DNA of 64,000 nucleotides from Rutidosis leptorrhynchoides (lineage: Eukaryota > Streptophyta > Magnoliopsida > Asterales > Asteraceae), in contig NC_092336.1 of NCBI RefSeq assembly GCF_046630445.1, positions 506,899,001 through 506,963,000 on the forward strand, in the 5' to 3' direction. The stretch's first letter is position 1. Every line of letters begins with the position of its first letter. The translations under genes and the position numbers were made by a program. The notes under the pieces are model-generated. The model was not told the origin of the DNA and made no database searches. It saw nothing but the letters and a program-made list of their open reading frames with translations. This document shows positions 56,173 through 64,000 of the stretch, piece by piece.

Positions 56173-57270
56173 CAGTGTTGTAAACGGCACCCGCCTCGGC
56201 CGTTACGGCGTGTTTGTGACTAATCCTTCCCGACTCGAAGATAAACGTCCAATAAGTCGGTCAACGGTCAAAAGTCAGGAAAAGTCATGTCAACATCGGT
56301 TAAAAGCCGGATTTTTGTCGGGCGTTGTCCTAATAATAACAAAAAGCTCAATCCATTTAAAATTCGATGAGAAAGACATTGACTTACATATTATCCACAA
56401 CAACATCAACAAAGCTTATAGCTCAGTGGTACCCGATGCCTTTGATCCCTGGGCCCACAGTGGGGGAAGCTTTGATCCGAAGAAAGGCGCAAGTTCGATT
56501 CTCAGTCTGGGCGCCCCGCATGGAATTATTTCTCCCTCCGGGGGGAAATTTGTGAAGTGTTTCGGGGGTCTAGCTAGCTGGGGTAAAAATCGCCTTGCCG
56601 TCACTGTGGTACCTGGGAGGAGGTACTTTGCCGGCACAGGTCTCTTTCGGGGTGGGATTGGTGGGTGCTACGGCACACAGGGTTAGCGTGTCCCTGCCAA
56701 CTTACACGTTTTGATCCGAACAACAACAACAATACCCAATCCCGCGCAATGCGAGATATGAGGGAGGTGAGCTGTAAACAGTCCTTCATCTACCCTAGAA
56801 TAGAAGAGAAGTCGTCTCTCTACCTACGAGTTGAGAATAATCTTCAACCACCAGAAGATAAAGTCATCCCTCTCTCTATTCCAGGATAAATTAAAGATAA
56901 ATTAATAAATAAATTTTAATCCTAAAAATTATTACAATAAGCCTATATATTATTTCTAAATTATTTATTTTAAAATATCCATATTTAAAGTATTTTTTTT
57001 CGAAAATATGTATATTCAATGTATTTATATTTTAAAATCAATGCTTGAATCTTGTTGTTTGAAGTGTTGTAAACTTGTTTATTGTTAGATAATTGATATA
57101 GGTATGTTATACAAGTTTCGTGTACCTTCAATCAACCAGAAACTAATCAAAATCGAGATTTTTGGGGTTAGACAACTCCCGACTCGTCCCCTGCGCCTCC
57201 CCGTCTCAACCGACTCGTCCTTATAGGGTCTTTGTCGACACGTCCTCAATTTGCGTCTTTTACAACCTTA
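56173..57270. mobile_element. hAT-like non-autonomous element
   Basis: Its ends CAGTGTTGTAAACGGC and (inverted) TAAGGTTGTAAAAGACGC share a core GTTGTAAA. A perfect 8-bp duplication CTTTTGGG (56165-56172, 57271-57278) is the hAT hallmark. The interior has GTCGGTCAACGG-type and CCGACTCGTCC-type repeats near the ends. A tRNA-derived SINE lies within. No transposase ORF is present. Confidence 0.7.
56408..56800 (+). mobile_element. tRNA-derived SINE of a second family, inside the hAT-like element
   Basis: Box A TAGCTCAGTGGTA (near 56419) and box B CAAGTTCGATTCTC (near 56490) lie about 70 bp apart. A G-rich body follows, then a CAACAACAACAATACCCAAT stretch and a TATGAGGGAGGTGAG stretch. The latter resemble the 3' region of widespread plant SINEs of Au type. 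Target duplications were not found, so the ends are approximate. Confidence 0.55.
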
Positions 57271-57278
57271 CTTTTGGG

Positions 57279-57974
57279 TCATGGACTTTTGAGTAGGGGA
57301 CAAAATAAACTAATCTATATTTTGCACTTAAAATGTGTTGATTCACCGAGTACAACCCCCCGCCCCCTCCCCACCGGCCTAAGCTATTTCCACCCCTGAT
57401 GGCATTGGCCATTTTCTTAAACACTCCTTTATAAGGTTTGTATGAAAACAAAATTAAAATGATACTTCGTATGCGTTTAAATGAAACTAGTTGGCAAGTG
57501 GATCTGATGCTTGTAGTTAGAGCCGGAAACTAAAGCTTATAATATAATATAAGCTAAAAACTTTAGCGTATGTCTTGTAAGTGTTTGATAAACTAGTTAG
57601 AGCTTATATATGTAAAGTGACATTTAAGTATAAAAAAAGTTAATACTCTATATAATGATGTAATTAGCTACTTTAAATATCTTGTTTTTCGGAGCTCACA
57701 TTTTTCATAAGTTTTTGAACCTGTAAAAGAAATAAGATTAAATTCTCATAAGCTAAACGTGCCTTTCTTAGAAAAGTATCATTTTAGTTGCGTTGTCAAA
57801 AATAGGAGATATCAATACAAAAAAAATGGCATGCGCTTAATTTAATTCAAATAAAACTTCCTTAAATCATACCAATAAAATTCCCAATCGATAACCTAAT
57901 CAAAAGTAACTAAAATCATAACTCTAACTCAAATCATAAATCATAAATAAACATTAAAGCTAGTTAACCAACAA
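57279..57974. other. Intergenic region downstream of the fasciclin gene
   Basis: There is no ORF of note. The 3' untranslated region and poly(A) site of the minus-strand fasciclin gene should lie near 57800-57974. A C-rich stretch at 57354-57373 and an AGCTTATA-rich palindromic patch near 57533-57625 are the only visible structures. Confidence 0.4.
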
Positions 57975-59267
57975 TTAACCAACAATAATTGATACCATAA
58001 CTATAGCTAGCAAAAGCATTAAATCGTTAATACCACTAGAACCGTTACTGGCACCACTTTTTTCCAAATCCGCCGTAGGACTATCTGCCGGAGCAGGACC
58101 ACCATCTGCCGGAGCAGAACCACCATCAGCCGGAGACGATATCTTAGGAGCTTCCGGCGATGAAGCATTTGGTCTAGATGCAATGACAGGTGCAGGTGCA
58201 GGACCTGTAACTGTTTCACTAAACATGTTAATCGGAAGAAGAACATTATCAATCCTGTAAATACTAACTGGTGCCTTATCAAACACCATACTCTCAATAC
58301 GCGAAATATCAACACCTGAATCGATCGTAATCAGATCACCTTTAACATGAATTGTGAAATTGAATTTAGCTAAATTGTTCGAAGCTAACGTATCAACCGG
58401 ATTTTTCTCATTGATCAAGCTAGCTTTCGGAACGTAATTCGAAATCGCATGATACTTTAGTAACGAAATCAAATCATTATTACTTAAATTATCAATATTA
58501 GGTAATCCTTGAACCTTAAACGCCGAATCCTTCGGTGCGAATAACGTGAATCCTTCCAATTCGGCCTTTTCAAACATTGATAAAACTCCGGTGTTATAAA
58601 TAATTCGCGCAAAATTAAAGCATCCTGCATTCACCAACACACTTGTGATATTTATATTGAGATCGGACAACTTCGAAGGTGACGGCGATGGAGACATTGA
58701 CACTGACGGTGACGGTGACGGTGACAGTGACGGTGATGGTAACGGTGCAGCTGCTATTCCTTCCAACATCTGCAGGGGGAGAATCGGTGAATCAATTTCT
58801 AAAACGGAAATATTATACGGAATCTGTTTCACCGACTTTGTATATAAAGCGAGGGGATCGTATCCTTTTGACCCGAATCCGATTCGTTTATTGGGTAGAT
58901 CCGTTATGTTAACGAATCCGGTATCATGGATTGCCGTTCCGGTGGTTTGATATAGCGTAGTTGTGATAGCACTACCGCCACCGATTGATAATAATTTACT
59001 GTAATCGAAATAATCAAGAAGAACGTGAATGCTTAATGCGGATTTGATTACGAAGAGTGGTTGATTTGCGAGGTATTTTGTGACGGCGGTGTTGTTGAGT
59101 ACGAGGACGGTGACTGTTCCTTGGTTGTTGATTTGGTCGTTGAGTCTAGTTTGAGTGAGGTAAGTGTTGTAGACGGAGTAATCTGGAACTTGTGAGAGGA
59201 TGTCGGAGATGTTGTTGCCGGTGACGGCGGTGATGAGGAGGAAGGTGATGATGGTGAAGGGATTCAT
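57975..59267 (-). CDS. FLA: Fasciclin-like arabinogalactan protein (FLA8/FLA10-like)
   Basis: The 430-residue protein starts at the ATG at 59267; an in-frame ATG at 59423 would add 52 low-complexity residues before the signal peptide and is not preferred. Layout: signal peptide about 1-17 (MNPFTIITFLLITAVTG); first FAS1 domain about 18-165 (NNISDILSQVPDYSVYNTYL; TTTLYQTTG; KSVKQIPYNISVLEID); Pro/Ser arabinogalactan module about 170-200 (SPSPSPS repeats); second FAS1 domain about 200-345 (GFTLFAPKDSAF; YHAISNY); second Pro/Ala module (GPAPAP, PADGG repeats); and a hydrophobic C-terminus after small residues, a likely GPI-anchor signal. FLAs are cell-surface proteins of the plasma membrane and wall, involved in adhesion and wall organisation. 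Two FAS1 domains plus GPI fit the FLA1/2/8/10 group. No intron is needed. It is the only clearly intact cellular protein gene in the window. Confidence 0.93.
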   Translation of the reverse strand: MNPFTIITFLLITAVTGNNISDILSQVPDYSVYNTYLTQTRLNDQINNQGTVTVLVLNNTAVTKYLANQPLFVIKSALSIHVLLDYFDYSKLLSIGGGSAITTTLYQTTGTAIHDTGFVNITDLPNKRIGFGSKGYDPLALYTKSVKQIPYNISVLEIDSPILPLQMLEGIAAAPLPSPSLSPSPSPSVSMSPSPSPSKLSDLNINITSVLVNAGCFNFARIIYNTGVLSMFEKAELEGFTLFAPKDSAFKVQGLPNIDNLSNNDLISLLKYHAISNYVPKASLINEKNPVDTLASNNLAKFNFTIHVKGDLITIDSGVDISRIESMVFDKAPVSIYRIDNVLLPINMFSETVTGPAPAPVIASRPNASSPEAPKISSPADGGSAPADGGPAPADSPTADLEKSGASNGSSGINDLMLLLAIVMVSIIVG

Positions 59268-59700
59268 GGTGGAGATGAATGGGTTTTGAGAGATGAAGGG
59301 GTTATGAAAATGATGATGATGATGAATGAATGAAGGTGATGAGGAGGAATTCAAAGGGTTTATGATAAAAGGACGTGAAATGGGCTGATAAAATGGAAAG
59401 TTGAAGAATAAGTAAAAAAACATGTGGGCTTTATTGTTTTTCCTTTTTATATGCGATATTCAATAAAATTAATAGTCTACTTTTATAAAATAGTAAAAAT
59501 AAAAAAATCTTTAAAACACATATTTCGGTTCTTATTTGAGTGAAATAATTGACAAATCATATACTTATGAAAATGTACATGAATAAAGATTTCCTTTTTC
59601 AAACTATCGATGAAGAAAAAATATTTTGATTTAAATTTGTACGATCTAATCAAGTTATTCCATGATCATTTTTTAACCTTAATCATACACCTGAGTACTA
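59268..59700 (-). promoter_or_regulatory. Upstream region of the fasciclin gene
   Basis: The 5' leader and promoter of the minus-strand gene are expected here. GATGA/TCATC runs occupy 59290-59345 as CT-rich leader on the minus strand. A TATA-like TATAAAAAGG is read on the minus strand near 59440-59452. Confidence 0.4.
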
Positions 59701-60412
59701 GGAATGACATTTAACATCAGATCCGATGGATATTCATCTGATTCGAACCGCTTAAAGTGGATATCGATTATTAAAATAGATGAATATTGAATATGAATAT
59801 AGATGTTTATAAGACAAAGATGACAATTTATATTTCATGATTGAACTCAAATTCTTTCGAAATACTTAAATATATAAACATATAAAAATATAAAAATATA
59901 AATATATCACTATAATTAGTCTCACTTATATATTCATTAAATGTATACATAGTCCTTTCACTTTTTTATTATGTTAAATTTGTAATATTTATATTCTTAA
60001 TGGTAAAATATTTCTCTTTATATTTAACTGGTATTTCAAACAATATACCCTTATGATCTTATTCTAATACAGAGTATGTGTGTTGTTTATTAGTTGACAT
60101 TGGATTGTATATTTGTATACATACCAATATATGACAGACTAATTATGTATGTTATTTAGAACATCTAGTTTATAAGTTATGACATATTTTTTGGTAATCA
60201 TATAATTTTATAATATGCTACTCTGTATGGCTTTTAGTAGTATTAAGTTGATAAATAAACATTTAACATGAATTATTCAGTGGATATCCATTAACTCGAT
60301 AGGTTAGTCGGATATTGATATGAATTAAAATTAAATGAATATTAATATTAAAAAAAACTTTAATTGATAAATATGAATATAGATATAATATAATCTCATC
60401 CATTGTCATTCC
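59701..60412. mobile_element. Possible MITE with short inverted ends
   Basis: GGAATGACA at 59701-59709 and its reverse complement TGTCATTCC at 60404-60412 bracket AT-rich DNA. Inner parts also mirror each other (GGATATTCATCTGA; GGATATCCATTAAC and its surroundings). No clear target duplication is seen, so the class is open. Confidence 0.35.
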
Positions 60413-60567
60413 ACTTGGTGCTCCATAAATTATAAAGAATCAACATGTACATCTTGTAAATACATGTATTAGATTTTTCAAATTGCAGCCAAAAGCTATA
60501 TTTTTTTTTTAAAGTCAACATTATTTGATAAAACTTTGATGATAATCACATAATGACAACTACACTC

Positions 60568-60901
60568 TGTATTTATTATTATTATTATTATTTTTTAAAG
60601 ACAAGTATTTGAAATAATTGACAAGGAAATTAACTCATTCAACCGATCATTTTTCACGCATACACGCGCTTTCGGGCGAAAATATAAACCGCATTAAATG
60701 GACCCGATTCTTAAATCTTCCCGAGGGGCAGGCGGACCGGGACGAAATCCTGGAATACGGGTTGATAAAACTTTCCCGGGGTCACTCCATAAATCGAGTA
60801 AATACCTTGGAATGTTTTAAGGGAGATACTCGAACTTGAGACCTCCCACCCTCATCCAACACAAAGGTATTGAGTGTATCACTAGGCCACAAGGGCGGGT
60901 A
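60568..60901 (-). mobile_element. tRNA-derived SINE, copy 2 (inverted)
   Basis: On the minus strand box A CCTAGTGATACACTC and box B CAAGTTCGAGTATC are followed by the same body as 54388-54687 (CAACCCGTATTCCAGG, CCGCCTGCCCCTCGGGA). It ends in an (AAT)n tail. Flanks CAACTACACTC (60557-60567) and CAATACACTC (60902-60911) are a near-perfect target duplication. The 73-codon plus-strand ORF here is a shadow. Confidence 0.75.
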
Positions 60902-60911
60902 CAATACACTC

Positions 60912-61199
60912 GCTTTTAAAAATCAACATCTACACATAATTAACATAAAATTAGAATATATCATTAAAACATAATCTCAAGGACTGTAATGTAAATAATT
61001 CATAAATATTGAACGCGCAACTACTTAGTCAACGAGCTTCTTCTTCTGTTTTTCTTTGAAAACCAAATATATCACCATTGAAAAAGAACAGTGCATCACT
61101 AGCATGTAAGATCATGCCATTCATAAGACTATATACAATATTGATCTATCACGAGAAACATTCGACTGATATCTATAATCGACCAGTTTGAGTGTTAAC
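60912..61199. other. Spacer before the second copia copy
   Basis: There is no gene, RNA or repeat that I can identify. The last five bases (TTAAC, 61195-61199) would be one target duplication of the copia copy; its partner lies beyond the window. Confidence 0.4.
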
Positions 61200-61661
61200 T
61201 ATTAGTTCACAATAACTTGATTATGAACACTAAACTCTCAATAAACAATAGATACAAATTATATAAACAAAATTGAGAGAACACGAATGATATATAATAT
61301 GAAAGACAAAGTAATCGTGCTTGAGAGATGCAAAATACAATGAACATCGTACCCCTATTTATACAAGGTTAAACCAAATCTCCAAGATTTGGTTTCCAAA
61401 ACTACTTGACTAAAAGATAGGAAAAGATAAACTAAAACTTATTAATATTCTAAACAAATCAGTGTTTATCTTCTAGAGATAATATCAAATCAAAAAGTGA
61501 TCTTCTAAATATTTATCCAGATCTCCAGAATTCCCATAGCTTCTTTACCAAGTAATTAAACCGTTCACACAAACAGATTCTGCAACTTGCATCTCCAGAC
61601 TCTAACTTCCAGACTCTAACTTCCTGCAAAACATTTTGACTCATCAGATCTTATTCCAACA
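61200..61661 (-). repeat. 3' LTR of the second copia element
   Basis: Read on the minus strand, TGTTGGAATAAG...GAACTAATA matches the LTRs at 41259 and 50814, with an insertion of about 7 bp near 61328-61340. Confidence 0.9.
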
Positions 61662-61698
61662 ATCTCCCCCTATCTGATGATGTCAAAAACTACCCTTT

Positions 61699-64000
61699 CT
61701 ACTTCTTCAGTTTTGCAAGCTCTTTTTCGATCAACCTACATTTGCTCTTCATTGACTTAATGCTCTTCAACATAAACAACTTACCTTCCAAATGTTTCAA
61801 CAATTTAACCCGAAAAGGATGATTCTGTTCATTCGTACACCTAGTTAACAGTCCAAGCAACAAGTTAATGTCAGCACCTTCAAACTGCTCTACTCTAATC
61901 AGCATCCTTTGGTTTCTAGTCGTTTTAATCATCAGAGCATCTAGATATTCAACATAACATTCATCAATGAACTGCAAATGTTCTGGAACAGAGTATCTAC
62001 CAACATGTCCTCTAAATCTTCTCTCTTTCATCTCCAAATTGAACATACTACAGAAAACTTCATAGTCCTTCGAGCTAATAAAACCTTCTTCAAACACAAG
62101 ATGAACTAAATTACAAACTTTCTTAAACACTTCATCAACAATTTCCTTATCTCCCTCACATCTTTGAATACAAACAGCCAACCCTCTCCATTCACAAAAA
62201 CCAAGTCTCAAAATATGACTCACTTTCACCTTTATTCTTCTATCAGACAAATGGGTCATGGTTAATAACAAATTCACCTCAGTTTCAATCTTCACAATCT
62301 CAACACTGACAACATCTCCTTCATACCTTTTAAACCTAAACCTTTTATTCATCAAAGACCTCAGCCTCTCTTGAGCAGCAGCAATATCAAGAACACTTTC
62401 TTGACCACCAACTATGATTTGAGTACCACTTTCACCAACATCGGTTTGAACACCAGATTGATCAACACTAGCACCACCCTCTTCAACATTCATTTGTACA
62501 TCCTCACCTGTGTCAACACCATCACCTGTACCCATTTGACTTACATTTGCAACCACAACTTGAACATTTTCAACATTTTCTTGAGAAACTGCTTGATCAC
62601 CATCATCTCTAACTTGATCACCATCATCTCTAACAACAATCTCATCTTCAACCATTGGAACAACTTCAGCATCAACAACTTCAGTTTCAATAACCTCAGC
62701 TTCAGTTTCAGTTCTTTCATTATCATTATTCTCCCCCTCAACCTGTAACTCCCCCTCAATATGAGCCCTTTTGGAAGACTCACCATCACCACCTGCAGCT
62801 AACCTCTTTCGTTTCTCCCCCTTTTTGACATCATCTTGAGAGAGAGCAGATAAGAATCTCCAAATTTCAGCTTGATCATCCTTAATAGACTTGATATCTG
62901 AGGCAAAACCAGCAAAACACTCTTTAATTTCTTCAACACCCTGCATCTTAGCCTCCAAACTGCTCAATCGATCACCAAAACCTGCAATATCACCAGAACC
63001 CTGTACAATCCCAACCAACCTCCTAACCTCCAACACCTCATTATTTGAAACCAAATTATTATTAAAGTTAGAATGAAGTTTATTAATTTGTGACTGCACA
63101 CCCTGAAGCTTGTCATCAAACTCCTGAGCCATAGAAGTCAAAGCTTGAGAAAAGCCAACCTCTGTGACTGGTGCCTCAGCCTGCAATGTAGAACCAGTTG
63201 GGATTAATAAAGGTTGTATGTCCTCAACACTTACCTGTTGTGAAGTAGAGTGATCCTTGGACAAAGAAGTTATTGAGACTTGTACTTCATCCTGTGATCT
63301 GAATGAAGCATTGGCAGCCTGTGCAAGAATGTGTAAGGATTGGACATTTGGAGAGTGGAGTGGCAGACTGATGTCTGAGGTAGGTTTAGCCATAGATTGG
63401 TCTTGAGTTTGGTTTGATAAGTCCAGGATTGGGACTTGATTTAAGTTATCTGAGGGGGTTAATTCAGTAACTGTAATGAGGTTATCCAAGCTCACTATCC
63501 TAGATGGTTTAGGCTGGGTTAAAGTACTCCCCTCACCAACCTCTAGCAGAGGTGATGGAGTTGCACTTGCAGCACCTTGCCTAATAGATGTTTGATGTGC
63601 ATCTATGGGTGCTGAAACAACTAGGTTTTCAGACATGTGAATATTCTCAATATGAGTTGGTAAGCTCATAAGGTTGTTTAATGGAGAGTGTACCTCTTGA
63701 GCAGTGGGAGAAGGTGGGTTTGAATCAAGTTGGAGTTCCTCATTCATGCCTTCTGCCTGCTCTGCTTGTTGATCATTATGTGGTGGAGTAACTGGGGGTG
63801 CAGAATCAGAATGATCAGATTCTATAATTGGTTGATCAATGTTTTGATCACCTGCAGACCCTGGTTGATCAGACCCTGCATGTGATTCCCCTTCAGACCC
63901 TGATTGCTCATGATCTAAAGGTTGATCTGGTTGACCAGGTTGAGCTGGTTGACCATTGTTGATCCACTGAAGCATAGCTGGAGTGAGTCCAATTTCATTG
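61699..64000 (-). CDS. Third ORF of the second copia element, C-terminal part
   Basis: The frame is open to the window edge; the first ATG inside is at 63975. It aligns with residues about 262-1028 of the protein at 47690-50776, almost without change. One difference is four additional residues (DDGDQVRDDGDQ against DDGDDGDQ) in the acidic repeat region near 62600-62630. The nuclear-signal-like KKGEKRKR and the C-terminal domain are kept. The start, pol and gag of this copy are beyond the window. Confidence 0.85.
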   Translation of the reverse strand, partial: NEIGLTPAMLQWINNGQPAQPGQPDQPLDHEQSGSEGESHAGSDQPGSAGDQNIDQPIIESDHSDSAPPVTPPHNDQQAEQAEGMNEELQLDSNPPSPTAQEVHSPLNNLMSLPTHIENIHMSENLVVSAPIDAHQTSIRQGAASATPSPLLEVGEGSTLTQPKPSRIVSLDNLITVTELTPSDNLNQVPILDLSNQTQDQSMAKPTSDISLPLHSPNVQSLHILAQAANASFRSQDEVQVSITSLSKDHSTSQQVSVEDIQPLLIPTGSTLQAEAPVTEVGFSQALTSMAQEFDDKLQGVQSQINKLHSNFNNNLVSNNEVLEVRRLVGIVQGSGDIAGFGDRLSSLEAKMQGVEEIKECFAGFASDIKSIKDDQAEIWRFLSALSQDDVKKGEKRKRLAAGGDGESSKRAHIEGELQVEGENNDNERTETEAEVIETEVVDAEVVPMVEDEIVVRDDGDQVRDDGDQAVSQENVENVQVVVANVSQMGTGDGVDTGEDVQMNVEEGGASVDQSGVQTDVGESGTQIIVGGQESVLDIAAAQERLRSLMNKRFRFKRYEGDVVSVEIVKIETEVNLLLTMTHLSDRRIKVKVSHILRLGFCEWRGLAVCIQRCEGDKEIVDEVFKKVCNLVHLVFEEGFISSKDYEVFCSMFNLEMKERRFRGHVGRYSVPEHLQFIDECYVEYLDALMIKTTRNQRMLIRVEQFEGADINLLLGLLTRCTNEQNHPFRVKLLKHLEGKLFMLKSIKSMKSKCRLIEKELAKLKK

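Larger units (their letters stand above)
61200..64000 (-). mobile_element. Second SIRE-type copia element, inverted, cut by the window edge
   Basis: This is the same family as 41259-51268 but on the minus strand. It comprises the 3' LTR (61200-61661), the PPT and most of the third ORF. The LTR is 462 bp, differing mainly by 7 extra bases near the ATGTTCATT stretch. Near-identity to the first copy shows recent amplification. Confidence 0.9.

Noticed and set aside
56168-56686. 172-codon ORF with Gly-rich end
   Set aside because: It starts before the hAT-like end and runs through the nested SINE, so it is a composite of two transposons.
57480-57780. Possible MITE from the AGCTTATA-rich inverted pieces
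   Set aside because: No clear ends or target duplication could be found.
58645-58950. Acidic Asp/Gly repeat ORF on the plus strand
   Set aside because: It is the antisense of the Ser/Pro repeat in the fasciclin gene.
59268-59423. 52-residue N-terminal extension of the fasciclin protein
   Set aside because: The extension is low-complexity (Ser, His, Phe runs) and would bury the signal peptide. The ATG at 59267 has a good context (CCACC before ATG).

Overview
The window is plant nuclear DNA, almost certainly from a eudicot. The evidence is a eukaryotic tRNA-Val, an arabinogalactan-type fasciclin gene, a WRC zinc-finger gene with introns, and large Ty3/gypsy (Tekay-type chromovirus, Athila-like) and Ty1/copia (SIRE-type) elements with SINEs and MITEs. 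Element styles fit Asteraceae, but that is inference. More than two thirds of the window is mobile DNA.

Positions 1-38257 are a nest of retrotransposons. (a) 36422-38257 is the right part of a Tekay-like LTR. (b) It is interrupted by an Athila-like, pol-less element present as a partial tandem array (internal 3' piece 25047-25559, LTR 25560-27510, internal 27511-31524, LTR 31525-36421). A 2991-bp solo LTR sits in the second LTR. (c) A Tekay chromovirus (pol end plus 3' LTR, 20861-25046) lies in the Athila internal region. (d) A pol-deleted Tekay-like element (5' LTR from before the window to 1029; 3' LTR 18311-20860) interrupts the integrase gene of (c). It carries its own coiled-coil ORF and a captured poly(A)-binding-protein fragment. 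(e) A structurally complete Tekay element on the minus strand (1907-15015, TSD CCCAT, two 3254-bp LTRs with about 7 differences) interrupts (d). Besides an intact gag-pol it encodes two extra proteins upstream of gag: an acidic protein and an F-box protein of the At2g35280 type.

Positions 38258-52600 hold a tRNA-Val(AAC) gene and a minus-strand WRC-domain gene resembling the two-WRC growth-regulating factors. Its coding exon is split by a 10-kb SIRE-type copia element (41259-51268, TSD GATTT, no difference seen between its 455-bp LTRs). That element has gag, pol and a third ORF of 1028 codons, which follows a 40-A tract and has its own TATA box and leader. A second copy of the family, inverted, enters at 61200 and runs off the right edge.

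Positions 52600-61200 are gene-poor. They contain a Stowaway-like MITE split by a Mutator-style foldback element, two copies of one SINE family, a Harbinger-type MITE, a 5'-truncated LINE, a hAT-like element holding another SINE, and one apparently intact cellular protein gene, a fasciclin-like arabinogalactan protein (57975-59267, minus).

The signals most worth a second look are the F-box ORF in a young chromovirus, a conserved predicted intron inside five different Tekay-type LTRs, an internal duplicate of the polypurine-tract motif in two elements, and the separate-gene look of the copia third ORF. All calls come from reading the sequence; no database search was possible.
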